A stretch of DNA of 64,000 nucleotides from Candidatus Zipacnadia bacterium (GTDB lineage Bacteria > Armatimonadota > Zipacnadia > Zipacnadales > UBA5352). The translations under genes and the position numbers were made by a program. The DNA is taken from contig JALGSU010000035.1 in NCBI GenBank assembly GCA_029821735.1, positions 1 through 64,000 of the forward strand, read 5' to 3'. Each line of letters starts with the position of its first letter. The first letter of the stretch is position 1. Of the stretch, positions 1-8,611 are shown piece by piece. The notes under the pieces are model-generated. The model saw nothing but the letters and a program-made list of their open reading frames with translations. It did not search any database and was not told where the DNA came from.

Positions 1-1
1 T

Positions 2-925
2 GCGGGCATCGGTTATACGCGGGCGAAGTACGGCTTCGATTCGCAGACAGTCGGCGTGCTGTCGGCCATCCACGGGCAGTCGCCTGATATTGCCCAGGGC
101 GTCGACGTTGGCGGTGCTGGCGACCAGGGCATGATGTTCGGCTTTGCATGCGACGAGACTGAGACCTACATGCCGATGCCAATCTATTATGCCCACCTGC
201 TGGCCGAGCAGTTGGCGAGAGTGCGCAAAGATGGCACGCTCCCGCATCTGCGCCCTGACGGCAAGACACAGGTTACTGTGCGCTACGAGGACGACCGTCC
301 CGTTGAGATCACGCAGGTGCTCATCGCCGCTCAGCACGAGCGCGACTATGATCAGGACTCGCTGCGGGAGGAACTGATCGCCGAGGTCGTCGAGCCGATC
401 ATCCCTGAGGAACTGCGAGCCTCCGACATCGGCGTGCTGTGCAATCGCACGGGCTGCTTCGAGATCGGTGGTCCGCAGGCTGATTCAGGCTTGACGGGCC
501 GGAAGATCATCGTCGACACCTACGGTGGCTACGCCCGCCACGGTGGCGGCGCTTTCTCGGGCAAGGACCCCACGAAGGTCGACCGCTCGGGCGCTTACAT
601 GACCCGTTACGTCGCCAAGAACGTGGTGGCTGCCGGTCTGGCGCGCAAGTGCGAGATCGAGATAGCCTACGCCATCGGTGACTCGAGCCCGTTCTCCGCC
701 GCAGTCTTCTGCTTCGGCACAGAGGCCATTCCGGAGGAGCGCATCAGCGACATCATCGTCAAGTGCTTCGACTTCAGCCCGGCGGCCATGATCGAGAAGC
801 TTGACTTGCGCCGGCCTATCTACCGCAAGACCGCCGCGTACGGACACTTCGGCCGCGAGGACGCCGACTTCACATGGGAAGCCCTCGACGCGGTGGATAT
901 GCTCAAGGAAGAGGCTGGTCTGTGA
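2..925 (+). CDS. metK: S-adenosylmethionine synthetase (methionine adenosyltransferase), 5' truncated by the window edge
   Basis: This enzyme makes S-adenosylmethionine from methionine and ATP in the cytoplasm. The frame is open from base 2, so the gene starts outside the window; 307 residues are present against about 385-400 for the family, so roughly the first 80-90 are missing. The glycine-rich signature GAGDQGMMFGFA, typical of MetK, sits about 40 residues into the visible part, followed by the two remaining domains, including a KIIVDTYGG segment and the GGGAFSGKDPTKVDRS phosphate-binding loop. The GTG at 56 is internal and not a start. The stop overlaps the GTG start of priA by four bases (GTGA), suggesting translational coupling. 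The identification is very secure. Confidence 0.96.
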   Translation, partial: AGIGYTRAKYGFDSQTVGVLSAIHGQSPDIAQGVDVGGAGDQGMMFGFACDETETYMPMPIYYAHLLAEQLARVRKDGTLPHLRPDGKTQVTVRYEDDRPVEITQVLIAAQHERDYDQDSLREELIAEVVEPIIPEELRASDIGVLCNRTGCFEIGGPQADSGLTGRKIIVDTYGGYARHGGGAFSGKDPTKVDRSGAYMTRYVAKNVVAAGLARKCEIEIAYAIGDSSPFSAAVFCFGTEAIPEERISDIIVKCFDFSPAAMIEKLDLRRPIYRKTAAYGHFGREDADFTWEALDAVDMLKEEAGL

Positions 926-3444
926 GACGTGCCACGCTTCAGCCGCGCCTGATGGACGATGACGGTGATGATGGCGGGCGCTACGCGCAGGTGATTGTTG
1001 ATCAGCCCGGGCGCAGCGTCGATCAGGCGTTTACCTACTCAATCCCTGCCCACCTGGAAGACGCAATCCAGGTGGGTAGCTATGTACAGGTCCCATTCGG
1101 CCGCCGGCGGGTGCCGGGCTTTGTGATAGGCATTACCACAGATCGCCCGGACTTTCGCCTCAAGGACGTCGACTCGCTGTTGCTGGATGATCGCCTCTTC
1201 GATGAGAGCAGCATCGAGCTGGCGCGTTGGCTGGCCGAACACTACATGGCGACCTTCCGCGACGGTCTGCGCTGCATGTTGCCACCCGGCGCAGGCCGCG
1301 GTACCGAGACGCTGGTGAGCCTCACCGACGCCGGGCGCGTGACTGGACCGGCCGGACTCTCACGGGCCCCCCGGCAGGCGGTAGCGCTGCGAGCGCTTGC
1401 CGACCTGGGCGAGACCGTGACCATCGAGCGATTGGCCGCGACCATTGCGCAGTCGGACCCGACCGCCCGGCCAGCGAGTGTGCGCAGCGCGGTCAACGCG
1501 CTTGCCGACCGCGGGCTGGTGCAGGTGCGCCGATCACTCAAGCGGGCACAGGTGCGCACGCTCGCGCGGCAGGTCGCCCGCCTCTGCGTGAGTGAGGACG
1601 AGTGCCGCGAGGCCGTCACCGAGGTCCAGCGACGCGCGCCTCGCCAGGCCGAAACGCTTCAGGCGCTGCTGGACTCCGTCCCCGAGGCCCTGCCCGTCGC
1701 CGACCTGAATCGAGCCGCCGTCAAGGCGCTTGCCGAAAAGGGCCTCATCGCTGTCTCCACTGAAGACCAGGAGCGCCGACCCGAGGCGATGGGCATCGGT
1801 GGCGAGAGCGAGGAGTTCCTCGCATTGACGGGAGATCAGCGCTGCGCGTACGAACGCGTGGTCGACGCACTTGATGCCCGGGCGTATCGCAGTCTGCTGC
1901 TGCACGGCGTGACGGGTAGCGGGAAGACAGAGGTCTACCTGCACGCAATATCAGCGGCGCTCGAACGCGGCCGGGGCGCAATCGTTCTGGTACCGGAGAT
2001 CGCCCTCACGCCCCAGATGGTTGGCCGCTTCCGCGCACGTTTTGGCGACCGCCTGGCGCTGCTGCACAGTGCCCTCGGTCAGGGCGAGCGCTATGACGAG
2101 TGGCATCGCATCCTTCGGGGGGAGGCCGATCTGGTGGTGGGAGCCCGTTCCGCGGTGTTCGCGCCTCTGCCCGATATCGGCGTCATTGTCATCGACGAAG
2201 AACATGAGCGTGCCTACAAGCAGGACAACCCGCCGCGTTACCACGCCATCGAGGTCGCCCGGCTGCGCGCGCGTCAGCACAATGCGGCTTTGGTCCTCGG
2301 CGGTGCCACGCCGTCGCTGGAGACCTACTACGCCTCCCAGACGGAGGAAGACTTCGAGCTCTGCCGGCTCCCCGAGCGCATCGATAACCGGCCGTTGCCT
2401 GAAGTGGAGGTCGTCAACCTGCGCGGCGAGACGCTCATGGGCAAGGGCGCGGTCTTCAGCCAGCGGCTGCTCGACGCCCTAGGCGAGTGCATCGAGCGCG
2501 GGGAGCAGGCCATGCTCTTCCTCAACCGTCGGGGCTTCTCGACCTTCGTGATGTGCCGCGAGTGTGGCGAAGCGCTGCGCTGCCAGGACTGCGCGGTTTC
2601 GCTCATCTACCATCACCAGACTCGCGACATGCGCTGTCACCACTGTGATTTCACCGTGCCGATGCCTGAGGTCTGCCCGCAGTGCGGCTCAGAGGATATA
2701 GGCTTCCACGGTCAGGGCACCGAGCGCGTGGCCGACCAGGTGGAACGCGAGTTCCCGGGCGCGCACGTGCTGCGCATGGACCGCGACACCGTCTCACGCA
2801 AGGGCGCTTACACCGACATCCTGCGACGTTTCGCCCGTGGCGAAGCCAACGTTCTCATTGGCACGCAGATGATCGCGAAGGGCCACGATTTTCCGGACGT
2901 GACGCTCGTCGGTGTGCTGAACGCAGACGTCGGGCTGCACCGTCCGGACTTCCGCGCCACTGAGCACACCTTCGGGCTCTTGACCCAGGTTGCGGGACGT
3001 GCGGGGCGCGCTGACAAGATCGGGACGGTGCTGGTTCAGACCTACAACCCTGACCATCCCGCGATCGTCTATGCCAGCAAGCACGACTATGAGAGCTTCT
3101 ACAGATACGAACTTGAAAAGCGCCGTGAGAACCTGTATCCTCCGTTCACGAGGCTGATCAGCTTGACGGTCGCCGACGAGGAAGAGGCGCGCACGCGGCA
3201 GTTGGCCGAGAAGCTCGCGGCTGAACTGGCCGGGCTGGGGATCGGTGAAAAGACCGGCGATCGCCAGTACGTGGGGCCTGCGCCCGCTCCGCTGAGTCGC
3301 TTGCGGGGACGTTACCGGTACCATTTGCTTGTCAAGGGCCCGGTGATTGAGGAGTTGCGCGAAGCCGTGGGACGGGCGATTGAGGCGCTTGGCGATCACG
3401 CGAGCGCCGTGACCGTGGACGTGGATCCACTCGACATGATGTAG
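922..3444 (+). CDS. priA: Primosomal replication restart helicase PriA
   Basis: PriA is a superfamily 2 3'-to-5' DNA helicase that reloads the replisome at stalled forks. In this 840-residue reading an N-terminal DNA-binding region is followed by Walker A (GVTGSGKTEVY, about residue 330), a DEEH box (VIDEEHERAYKQ, about 425) and the PriA zinc-binding insert with Cys pairs CREC, CQDC, CHHC and CPQC (about 545-590), then the helicase C-terminal domain with QVAGRAGR. I chose the GTG at 922 because it overlaps the metK stop and has an AAGGA-type ribosome binding site at 905-911; an ATG at 952 is the alternative. Length is normal for the family. Order metK-priA-def-fmt is a common bacterial arrangement. 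Confidence 0.96.
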   Translation: MRRATLQPRLMDDDGDDGGRYAQVIVDQPGRSVDQAFTYSIPAHLEDAIQVGSYVQVPFGRRRVPGFVIGITTDRPDFRLKDVDSLLLDDRLFDESSIELARWLAEHYMATFRDGLRCMLPPGAGRGTETLVSLTDAGRVTGPAGLSRAPRQAVALRALADLGETVTIERLAATIAQSDPTARPASVRSAVNALADRGLVQVRRSLKRAQVRTLARQVARLCVSEDECREAVTEVQRRAPRQAETLQALLDSVPEALPVADLNRAAVKALAEKGLIAVSTEDQERRPEAMGIGGESEEFLALTGDQRCAYERVVDALDARAYRSLLLHGVTGSGKTEVYLHAISAALERGRGAIVLVPEIALTPQMVGRFRARFGDRLALLHSALGQGERYDEWHRILRGEADLVVGARSAVFAPLPDIGVIVIDEEHERAYKQDNPPRYHAIEVARLRARQHNAALVLGGATPSLETYYASQTEEDFELCRLPERIDNRPLPEVEVVNLRGETLMGKGAVFSQRLLDALGECIERGEQAMLFLNRRGFSTFVMCRECGEALRCQDCAVSLIYHHQTRDMRCHHCDFTVPMPEVCPQCGSEDIGFHGQGTERVADQVEREFPGAHVLRMDRDTVSRKGAYTDILRRFARGEANVLIGTQMIAKGHDFPDVTLVGVLNADVGLHRPDFRATEHTFGLLTQVAGRAGRADKIGTVLVQTYNPDHPAIVYASKHDYESFYRYELEKRRENLYPPFTRLISLTVADEEEARTRQLAEKLAAELAGLGIGEKTGDRQYVGPAPAPLSRLRGRYRYHLLVKGPVIEELREAVGRAIEALGDHASAVTVDVDPLDMM

Positions 3445-3478
3445 CCGCCGCAATCGGTGGCAGGAAGGTACCGCCACA

Positions 3479-4057
3479 ATGGCCGTCAGAGAAATCACAT
3501 ACTGCGGCGAGGCTGTGCTCCGCCGCAACACGAAGAAAGTGCTTACCATCGACGACGAGGTCATCCGTCTCGTCAACGATATGAGGGAGACCATGGGGCC
3601 CGCCGCTGGCATGGGGCTTGCGGCGCCACAGGTCGGTATCTCATCACGAGTCGTGACCATGTGGACTGACAGTGAGGGCGAGGAAATCACCGCGCTCATC
3701 AACCCGCGCATCGTGGAGCAGGAGGGCGAGGAGAAGAGCTACGAGGGATGCCTGAGCCTGCCAACACTCCGGGGCATCGTCATGCGCCCGAGCCGCGTGG
3801 TTGTCGAGGCGATTGACCTGGAGGGCGAGGAGTTCGTGATGGAGGGCGAGGGCATCATGGCCCACTGCATCGCCCATGAGCTCGACCACTTGTCCGGCAA
3901 GCTTTTCATAGACCGCGCGGATCCGGACTCGCTGGTGTGGATGCGCCCCGATGAGCGCGAGGAGTCGGGCGTTCGCTACGACCCCACCACCATGGACGAG
4001 GCCGTTGAGGCCTTCAAGCGGCTGATCGATCAGAAGCGGCAGCGAGGGGACAGCTGA
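3479..4057 (+). CDS. def: Peptide deformylase
   Basis: Peptide deformylase removes the formyl group from the N-terminal methionine of new proteins and depends on a divalent metal. All three family motifs are visible: GMGLAAPQVG (residues 44-53), EGCLSLP with metal ligand Cys91, and HELDH (133-137) with two His ligands and the catalytic Glu. At 192 residues it is close to the usual length. The start ATG follows a GGAAGG-like site at about 3462. It is separated by two bases from fmt, which performs the opposite formylation step, so the two are almost certainly one transcript. Confidence 0.96.
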   Translation: MAVREITYCGEAVLRRNTKKVLTIDDEVIRLVNDMRETMGPAAGMGLAAPQVGISSRVVTMWTDSEGEEITALINPRIVEQEGEEKSYEGCLSLPTLRGIVMRPSRVVVEAIDLEGEEFVMEGEGIMAHCIAHELDHLSGKLFIDRADPDSLVWMRPDEREESGVRYDPTTMDEAVEAFKRLIDQKRQRGDS

Positions 4058-4059
4058 AC

Positions 4060-4998
4060 ATGCGCGTGGTTTTCTTCGGCACCCCCGAAGTATCGGTGCC
4101 GTATCTGCACGCGATTGCCGGCGCGGGGCACGAGATTGCGGCGGTTGTCACGCAGCCTGACCGGCCCGCCGGTCGGGGCCGCAAGGCCCACGCGAGCGCG
4201 GTCAAGGAGGCGGCGGTGGCGCTTGGCGTCGAGGTGCTTGAGCCCGAGAAAGCGTCTGATCCCGACTTTATTGGGCGGGTCGCCGAACTCGCGCCTGACG
4301 TCGGTGCGGTGGTCGCGTATGGACAGATACTCAAGCCCGCATTACTCGAAGTGCCGTCCGTGGCGTTCGTGAATGTGCACTATTCGCTACTGCCATTGCT
4401 GCGGGGCGCGGCTCCAGTCTATGGGGCGCTGCGAGCCGGCATGGCCGAGACAGGTGTGACCGTCCAGCACCTCCACCGTAAGATGGATGCGGGCGACATC
4501 ATCCTGCAGCGAACGATCGCGGTGGGCGATGACGATAACCGGGGCACGCTGACCGACCGACTCACTGAGACCGGCGTGGGCGCCCTGACTGAAGCGCTTG
4601 AGCTGCTGGCTACCGGTGATGCCCCGCGAATTGCACAGAACCATGACCTGGCCACGGTCGTCGGTAGGGTGCAGACGGAAGACTGCCGCGTGGACTTCGC
4701 GCAGCCGGCGGGAACGATACGAAATCTCGTCCGAGCGTGCACACCCTGGCCGGGCGCATGGTGCATGCTCGAAGACCGTCGCATCAAGCTCCTCGGCGTT
4801 CAAGTGATACAAAAAAACTTAAGCGGGGAAGGGAGTCCGGGGGAGATTGTCGAAATACCCGCCGACTTCGGCCCTGTGGTCGCAACGGGAGATGGTTTCC
4901 TGGAGATTGCGGAGTTGCAGCCACCCGGCAAGCGGGCCATGTCGGGAGCGGAGTTTTTGCGGGGGGCTCGGCTCACGGTAGGGAACGTTTTCGAGTAG
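4060..4998 (+). CDS. fmt: Methionyl-tRNA formyltransferase
   Basis: Fmt formylates the initiator Met-tRNA using 10-formyltetrahydrofolate. The 312-residue protein has the N-terminal formyltransferase fold beginning with the FFGTPE loop, the PDRPAGRGRK loop (about 34-42), and the catalytic set Asn105, His107 (NVHYSLLP) and Asp143 (KMDAGDI). A C-terminal OB-fold-like region with the expected CTPWPGAW segment follows. The SLLP motif continues LLRGAAPV, with Leu where Arg or Trp is frequent, but RGAAP is intact. It starts two bases after the def stop. Confidence 0.95.
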   Translation: MRVVFFGTPEVSVPYLHAIAGAGHEIAAVVTQPDRPAGRGRKAHASAVKEAAVALGVEVLEPEKASDPDFIGRVAELAPDVGAVVAYGQILKPALLEVPSVAFVNVHYSLLPLLRGAAPVYGALRAGMAETGVTVQHLHRKMDAGDIILQRTIAVGDDDNRGTLTDRLTETGVGALTEALELLATGDAPRIAQNHDLATVVGRVQTEDCRVDFAQPAGTIRNLVRACTPWPGAWCMLEDRRIKLLGVQVIQKNLSGEGSPGEIVEIPADFGPVVATGDGFLEIAELQPPGKRAMSGAEFLRGARLTVGNVFE

Positions 4999-5069
4999 GT
5001 AAGTCGCCAGGCGAACCCAGTTGCAGCGTATGTTTCGCAGATCGGGTACCTGTGCGGAGGCATCGCCAG

Positions 5070-5420
5070 ATGGGTCAGGAAACACTACAGCAGGCGCACC
5101 AGCACCGGATCAGTGGCGAATATGATCCGGCGATTGAGCTGTACCGCCAACTCATCGAAGCCGACGCCGCAGATGCCGAGGCCATGTGGGGTCTCGGGCT
5201 TTCACTCATGAACACCGGCGAGTTTGACGAGGCACTCGAGACCCTCGAGAAAGCGGTCCTCGCCGAACCGGACAATCCCCAGTATCTGGTGGATGCTGGA
5301 AAGCACTACACCATGCTGGGCATGTACGATGAAGCGAAGCCTTACTTCGAGAAAGTCATCGAGTTGGCCCCGAGCAGCGAGCATGCCAGCGAAGCACAGA
5401 AGCAGCTATCATTCTACTGA
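5070..5420 (+). CDS. Small tetratricopeptide-repeat protein
   Basis: The product is 116 residues and consists almost entirely of about three 34-residue helical repeats. Characteristic TPR positions are visible, for example a GLGLSLMNTGEFDEALETL segment and a repeat ending in a Pro after an acidic helix. Such proteins act as protein-binding scaffolds and the partner cannot be read from sequence. I chose the ATG at 5070 because GCGGAGG lies at 5054-5060; a longer in-frame reading from 4737 would overlap most of the end of fmt in another frame and is unlikely. No signal peptide or membrane segment is visible. The specific role is unknown. Confidence 0.85.
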   Translation: MGQETLQQAHQHRISGEYDPAIELYRQLIEADAADAEAMWGLGLSLMNTGEFDEALETLEKAVLAEPDNPQYLVDAGKHYTMLGMYDEAKPYFEKVIELAPSSEHASEAQKQLSFY

Positions 5421-5477
5421 TACGGGAGGACGCACCGGGCCACTCAACAGCTTGACAGGCCCGACCGTGCAAAAAAC

Positions 5478-7322
5478 ATGCCAAAGGTGACTTTCCAGCC
5501 GGCCGATCTGGCCGGCGATGTTGAATCTGGGACCACGATACTGAGTGCGGCCGAGAGTTTGAGTGTGGGTATTACCGCCCCTTGTGGCGGTCGCGGGCGT
5601 TGCGGGCGTTGCCTCGTGCAGGTCGAAGGCGACTGTGGCGAACCCACAGATGACGAGGTCCGGACAGTCTCCCCCGAGGACCTCGCCGCTGGCTATCGCC
5701 TCGCTTGCGAGGCGCCCGTTCTCGGCGACCTGACCGTTACCGTTCCCCTCGACTCGCAGACGAATGGCACAAAGATTCTCTCCGAGGATTCCTGGCGTCA
5801 CACGGAGTTGTCCCCGAACGTCCGCCAGCGCGTCCTCGATCTGGAGGCGCCTTCGCTCGAAGACCAGCGCAGTGACTGTCAGCGCGTGGCGGACCAGATC
5901 GGCGTCGCGTGCGAATCTCTGGCTCCTGACCTCGCGGTACTCAAGAAGCTGCCTGCGGCGTTACGCGCCGAGGACTTCGCCGTGAAAGCCGTCACTATAG
6001 GCTCTCGCCTGGCCCGTGTCCTGCCCGTCTCCACACCGGACCGGTGTCTGGGGGCGGCAGTCGACGTTGGCACCACCACTGTCGTGCTGCACCTGGTCGA
6101 TCTGGAGACCGGCGAGCGCATTGGGACCGCCTCGGCTCTGAACCCGCAGGCGCGCTACGGCCACGACGTCATCTCCCGGATTGAGCATGCCAGTTCATAC
6201 GCTGGCGGCATCAACGATCTGCAGGGCGCGATCGTGGGGCTGATCAATGACCTGCTCCTGCGCGCGGCCGCAGAGGCATCGGCCTCCGCGAACGATGTGT
6301 TCGAGGTCACGGTCGTTGGCAACACCGCGATGCACCACATGGTTCTGGGTCTGGATCCCGCCAATCTAGCGCTGGCTCCCTACGTCCCGGTGATCAGTCG
6401 CGCCGTCGAGGTCGCCGCATCGCAGATCGGTCTTGCCATTAACCCGGCGGGCAACGTATACTCGCTGCCAGTAATTGCCGGGTTCGTTGGTGCAGATACC
6501 GTAGCCGTGTTGCTCGTCTCTCAACTCACATCGCGCAAAGAGCCGACGCTCGCCCTTGACATAGGCACCAACGGCGAGGTCATGCTGTGGTCTGGCGAAC
6601 GGCTGCTCGTCACGTCGTGTGCGGCCGGGCCAGCCTTTGAGGGCGGCGAGATCAGCCACGGAGTAAGGGCCGCTTCTGGCGCTATCGAGCATGTCACGCT
6701 GACCAACGGGGACCTTGAGATTTCGACAATCAACGCGGATCAGCCCAATGGCATCTGCGGTTCTGGTATCTTCGATGTAATGGCCGCCGTGCTCTCGTCG
6801 GGCGCCGCCGACTCAATGGGCCGGCTTTCGGCAGATGGCGATGGACTCGAGCCGGGAATCGCGGGCAGACTCCGGGGCAAAGGCTCTGAGCGCGAGTTCG
6901 TCATCGTTCCGGGCAGTCGCGGCGCTGACGGAAGAGACATTGTGTTCACGCAGAAAGATTTGCGTGAAGTGCAACTCGCGAAAGGTGCAGTGCGGGCGGC
7001 GGTGGAACTGCTGTGCATAGAGGCCGGGATCGAGACCAGTGATCTGAGCGAGGTGTTGCTCGCCGGGGCATTCGGAAACTACATCGACCCACGGAGTGCT
7101 CTGCGCATCGGGTTGTTGCCGCCGGTGGGCCTTGCGAAGATACGTGGCATCGGCAACGCAGCAGGCGCGGGGGCATTGGCCTCACTAATTTCTACACAAG
7201 AACGCCAGACCGCGGAGGAATTGGCCGAGCGGGCGGAGCATATTGAGCTTATGGCACGTCTGGACTTCCAGATGGTCTATGCCGACAGCATGATATTCCC
7301 GGACTCGGATGACGTAAAGTAG
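5478..7322 (+). CDS. Ferredoxin-ASKHA reductive activator of corrinoid proteins (RACE family, DUF4445)
   Basis: Proteins of this family use ATP and a low-potential electron to return an inactivated Co(II) corrinoid protein to the active Co(I) state. The N-terminus is a plant-type [2Fe-2S] domain with Cys36, Cys42, Cys45 and Cys77. The middle and C-terminal parts are an ASKHA ATPase fold with phosphate motifs AVDVGTTTV and LALDIGTNGE and the closing LAGAFGNYID segment. At 614 residues it is normal for the family. It lies 68 bases before a corrinoid protein, which is the expected substrate. No methyltransferase partner is adjacent. The ATG at 5478 has only a poor ribosome binding site, so the exact start is less certain than the function. 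Confidence 0.9.
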   Translation: MPKVTFQPADLAGDVESGTTILSAAESLSVGITAPCGGRGRCGRCLVQVEGDCGEPTDDEVRTVSPEDLAAGYRLACEAPVLGDLTVTVPLDSQTNGTKILSEDSWRHTELSPNVRQRVLDLEAPSLEDQRSDCQRVADQIGVACESLAPDLAVLKKLPAALRAEDFAVKAVTIGSRLARVLPVSTPDRCLGAAVDVGTTTVVLHLVDLETGERIGTASALNPQARYGHDVISRIEHASSYAGGINDLQGAIVGLINDLLLRAAAEASASANDVFEVTVVGNTAMHHMVLGLDPANLALAPYVPVISRAVEVAASQIGLAINPAGNVYSLPVIAGFVGADTVAVLLVSQLTSRKEPTLALDIGTNGEVMLWSGERLLVTSCAAGPAFEGGEISHGVRAASGAIEHVTLTNGDLEISTINADQPNGICGSGIFDVMAAVLSSGAADSMGRLSADGDGLEPGIAGRLRGKGSEREFVIVPGSRGADGRDIVFTQKDLREVQLAKGAVRAAVELLCIEAGIETSDLSEVLLAGAFGNYIDPRSALRIGLLPPVGLAKIRGIGNAAGAGALASLISTQERQTAEELAERAEHIELMARLDFQMVYADSMIFPDSDDVK

Positions 7323-7390
7323 CGAGCACCAAATGGCGCCGGTGGCCGGGAGACCCTGGCGCAGAGGTAAACCAACAGGGAGGTCCAACC

Positions 7391-8023
7391 ATGGCGGATA
7401 TGCAGGCGCTTGCTGAGGCAGTAATCAGCGGCAACAAGGATGTAGCCGAGAGTCTCACCCAGGCAGCGATCGATGAGGGCGTCGGGCCGGCCGACGTCAT
7501 CAACAACGGGCTCATCGCTGGCATGATGGTCGTCGGCGAGAAGTTCAAGAACAACGAGTTCTACGTGCCGGAGGTACTCATCGCGGCTCGCGCCATGCAG
7601 TCTGCGATGGGTCTGGTCAAGCCGCTGCTGGCCGAGGGCGAGATGGAGGCCCGCGGTAGGGTAGCCATAGGCACGGTCAAGGGCGACTTGCACGATATCG
7701 GCAAGAACCTCGTCGCCATGATGCTCGAGGGCGGCGGCTATGAGATCGTCGACCTGACCGTCGACGTTTCGCCCGAGCAGTTCGTCGAGGCCGTCAGCGC
7801 GCAGGGCTGCAACGTCATCGCTCTGTCCGCTCTGCTGACGACCACGATGCCCTCGATGAAGGACACGGTCGACGCTCTCGTCGAGGCGGGCGTGCGCGAC
7901 CAGGTCAAGGTCGTCATCGGTGGCGCGCCTGTAACGCAGAGCTACGCTGATGAGATCGGCGCCGACGGCTACGCGCCCGACGCCGCGTCGGCTGTGGACT
8001 CTGTCGCCGAGCTTCTCGGCTGA
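7391..8023 (+). CDS. Corrinoid (B12-binding) methyl-carrier protein, MtbC/MttC/MtaC-like
   Basis: The 210-residue cytoplasmic protein carries a methyl group on a bound corrinoid between a substrate methyltransferase and an acceptor such as tetrahydrofolate. Residues 1-90 are the helical cap domain. Residues 90-210 are the Rossmann-like B12 domain with the lower-ligand motif D99-x-H101-x-x-G104 (KGDLHDIGKN), an SALLTTTM loop and a VIGGAPV strand. The start has AGGGAGG at 7378-7384. It pairs with the RACE activator upstream and is followed by a strong intrinsic terminator. The cognate methyltransferase is not next to it, so its methyl donor is unknown. Confidence 0.93.
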   Translation: MADMQALAEAVISGNKDVAESLTQAAIDEGVGPADVINNGLIAGMMVVGEKFKNNEFYVPEVLIAARAMQSAMGLVKPLLAEGEMEARGRVAIGTVKGDLHDIGKNLVAMMLEGGGYEIVDLTVDVSPEQFVEAVSAQGCNVIALSALLTTTMPSMKDTVDALVEAGVRDQVKVVIGGAPVTQSYADEIGADGYAPDAASAVDSVAELLG

Positions 8024-8063
8024 GAGATGCCCGGGCGCAGTAAGAGCCGTGCCTGATATAGTC

Positions 8064-8108
8064 GGGAGCCATCGCGTTGCCTGCACAGTCGCGATGGCTC
8101 CCGTTTTT
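8064..8108 (+). terminator. Intrinsic terminator after the corrinoid-protein gene
   Basis: A perfect 13-base-pair stem (8064-8076 with 8090-8102) with a 13-base loop is followed directly by GTTTTT. It lies 41 bases after the stop at 8023 and separates the corrinoid unit from the transporter gene beginning at 8144. Confidence 0.9.
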
Positions 8109-8143
8109 CCCCATGTTTGCGGTTCTGCTCACAGGAGTGATCG

Positions 8144-8563
8144 ATGGTGGTAACTCAGGCGATCGTGATGCTCATCGTCTCGGTGTCGCTTGGTGCGGCC
8201 GGGCAGTTGTGCCTCAAGCACGGCGTCAACCTGCTCGGGGAGAACGTGCCCCCGCTTCAGATCATCAAGGGCATCTTCACGCCCTACGTCTTTGGCGGCT
8301 TCCTCTGCTACGGCCTCAGCTCACTCATCTACCTGTGGGTCCTCTCCAAGCTCTCGCTCAGCTTCGCCTACCCGTTCGTCGCCCTCAGCTTCGTGATGGT
8401 CATGGTGGCCTCCTGGGCGTTGCTTGGGGAGGCGCTCCCACCGCTCCGGATTGCCGGTGCGGCCCTCATCCTCCTTGGCGTACTCACCGTTGCCGCCAGC
8501 TACCAGGGCGACAGGTCCGCAGACGTTGAGCCCACAGTCCCGTCCATCGAGCAACCCCAGTGA
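8144..8563 (+). CDS. Small EamA/SMR-like four-helix membrane transporter (ArnE/ArnF-like)
   Basis: This 139-residue protein has four predicted transmembrane helices, roughly residues 4-22, 46-66, 68-90 and 96-118, and a short acidic cytoplasmic tail. The layout and the ALSFVMVMVASWALLGEAL segment match half-size members of the drug/metabolite transporter superfamily. This group includes small multidrug transporters and ArnE/ArnF-type flippase subunits for undecaprenyl-linked sugars. Its position at the head of a membrane glycosyltransferase cluster favours a lipid-linked-sugar flippase role, but that is inference. CAGGAG at 8131-8136 supports the start. Confidence 0.75.
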   Translation: MVVTQAIVMLIVSVSLGAAGQLCLKHGVNLLGENVPPLQIIKGIFTPYVFGGFLCYGLSSLIYLWVLSKLSLSFAYPFVALSFVMVMVASWALLGEALPPLRIAGAALILLGVLTVAASYQGDRSADVEPTVPSIEQPQ

Positions 8564-8596
8564 TGTGTCGCACTGGCCTGTCGCGGGCATTTGCCG

Positions 8597-8611
8597 TATA
8601 ATGGCCCCCGA
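8597..8611 (+). promoter_or_regulatory. Possible promoter with leaderless start for the YfhO-like gene
   Basis: A perfect TATAAT at 8597-8602 ends eight bases before the ATG at 8611. Transcription would therefore begin at or within a few bases of the start codon, and no Shine-Dalgarno sequence precedes that ATG. The -35 region (about 8574-8579) is poor. This fits a leaderless mRNA, but a chance TATAAT cannot be excluded. Confidence 0.4.

Noticed and set aside
874..921. Longer start for priA at 874
   Set aside because: It would overlap 52 bases of metK in another frame and lacks a good ribosome binding site, while GTG 922 has one and the common GTGA overlap.
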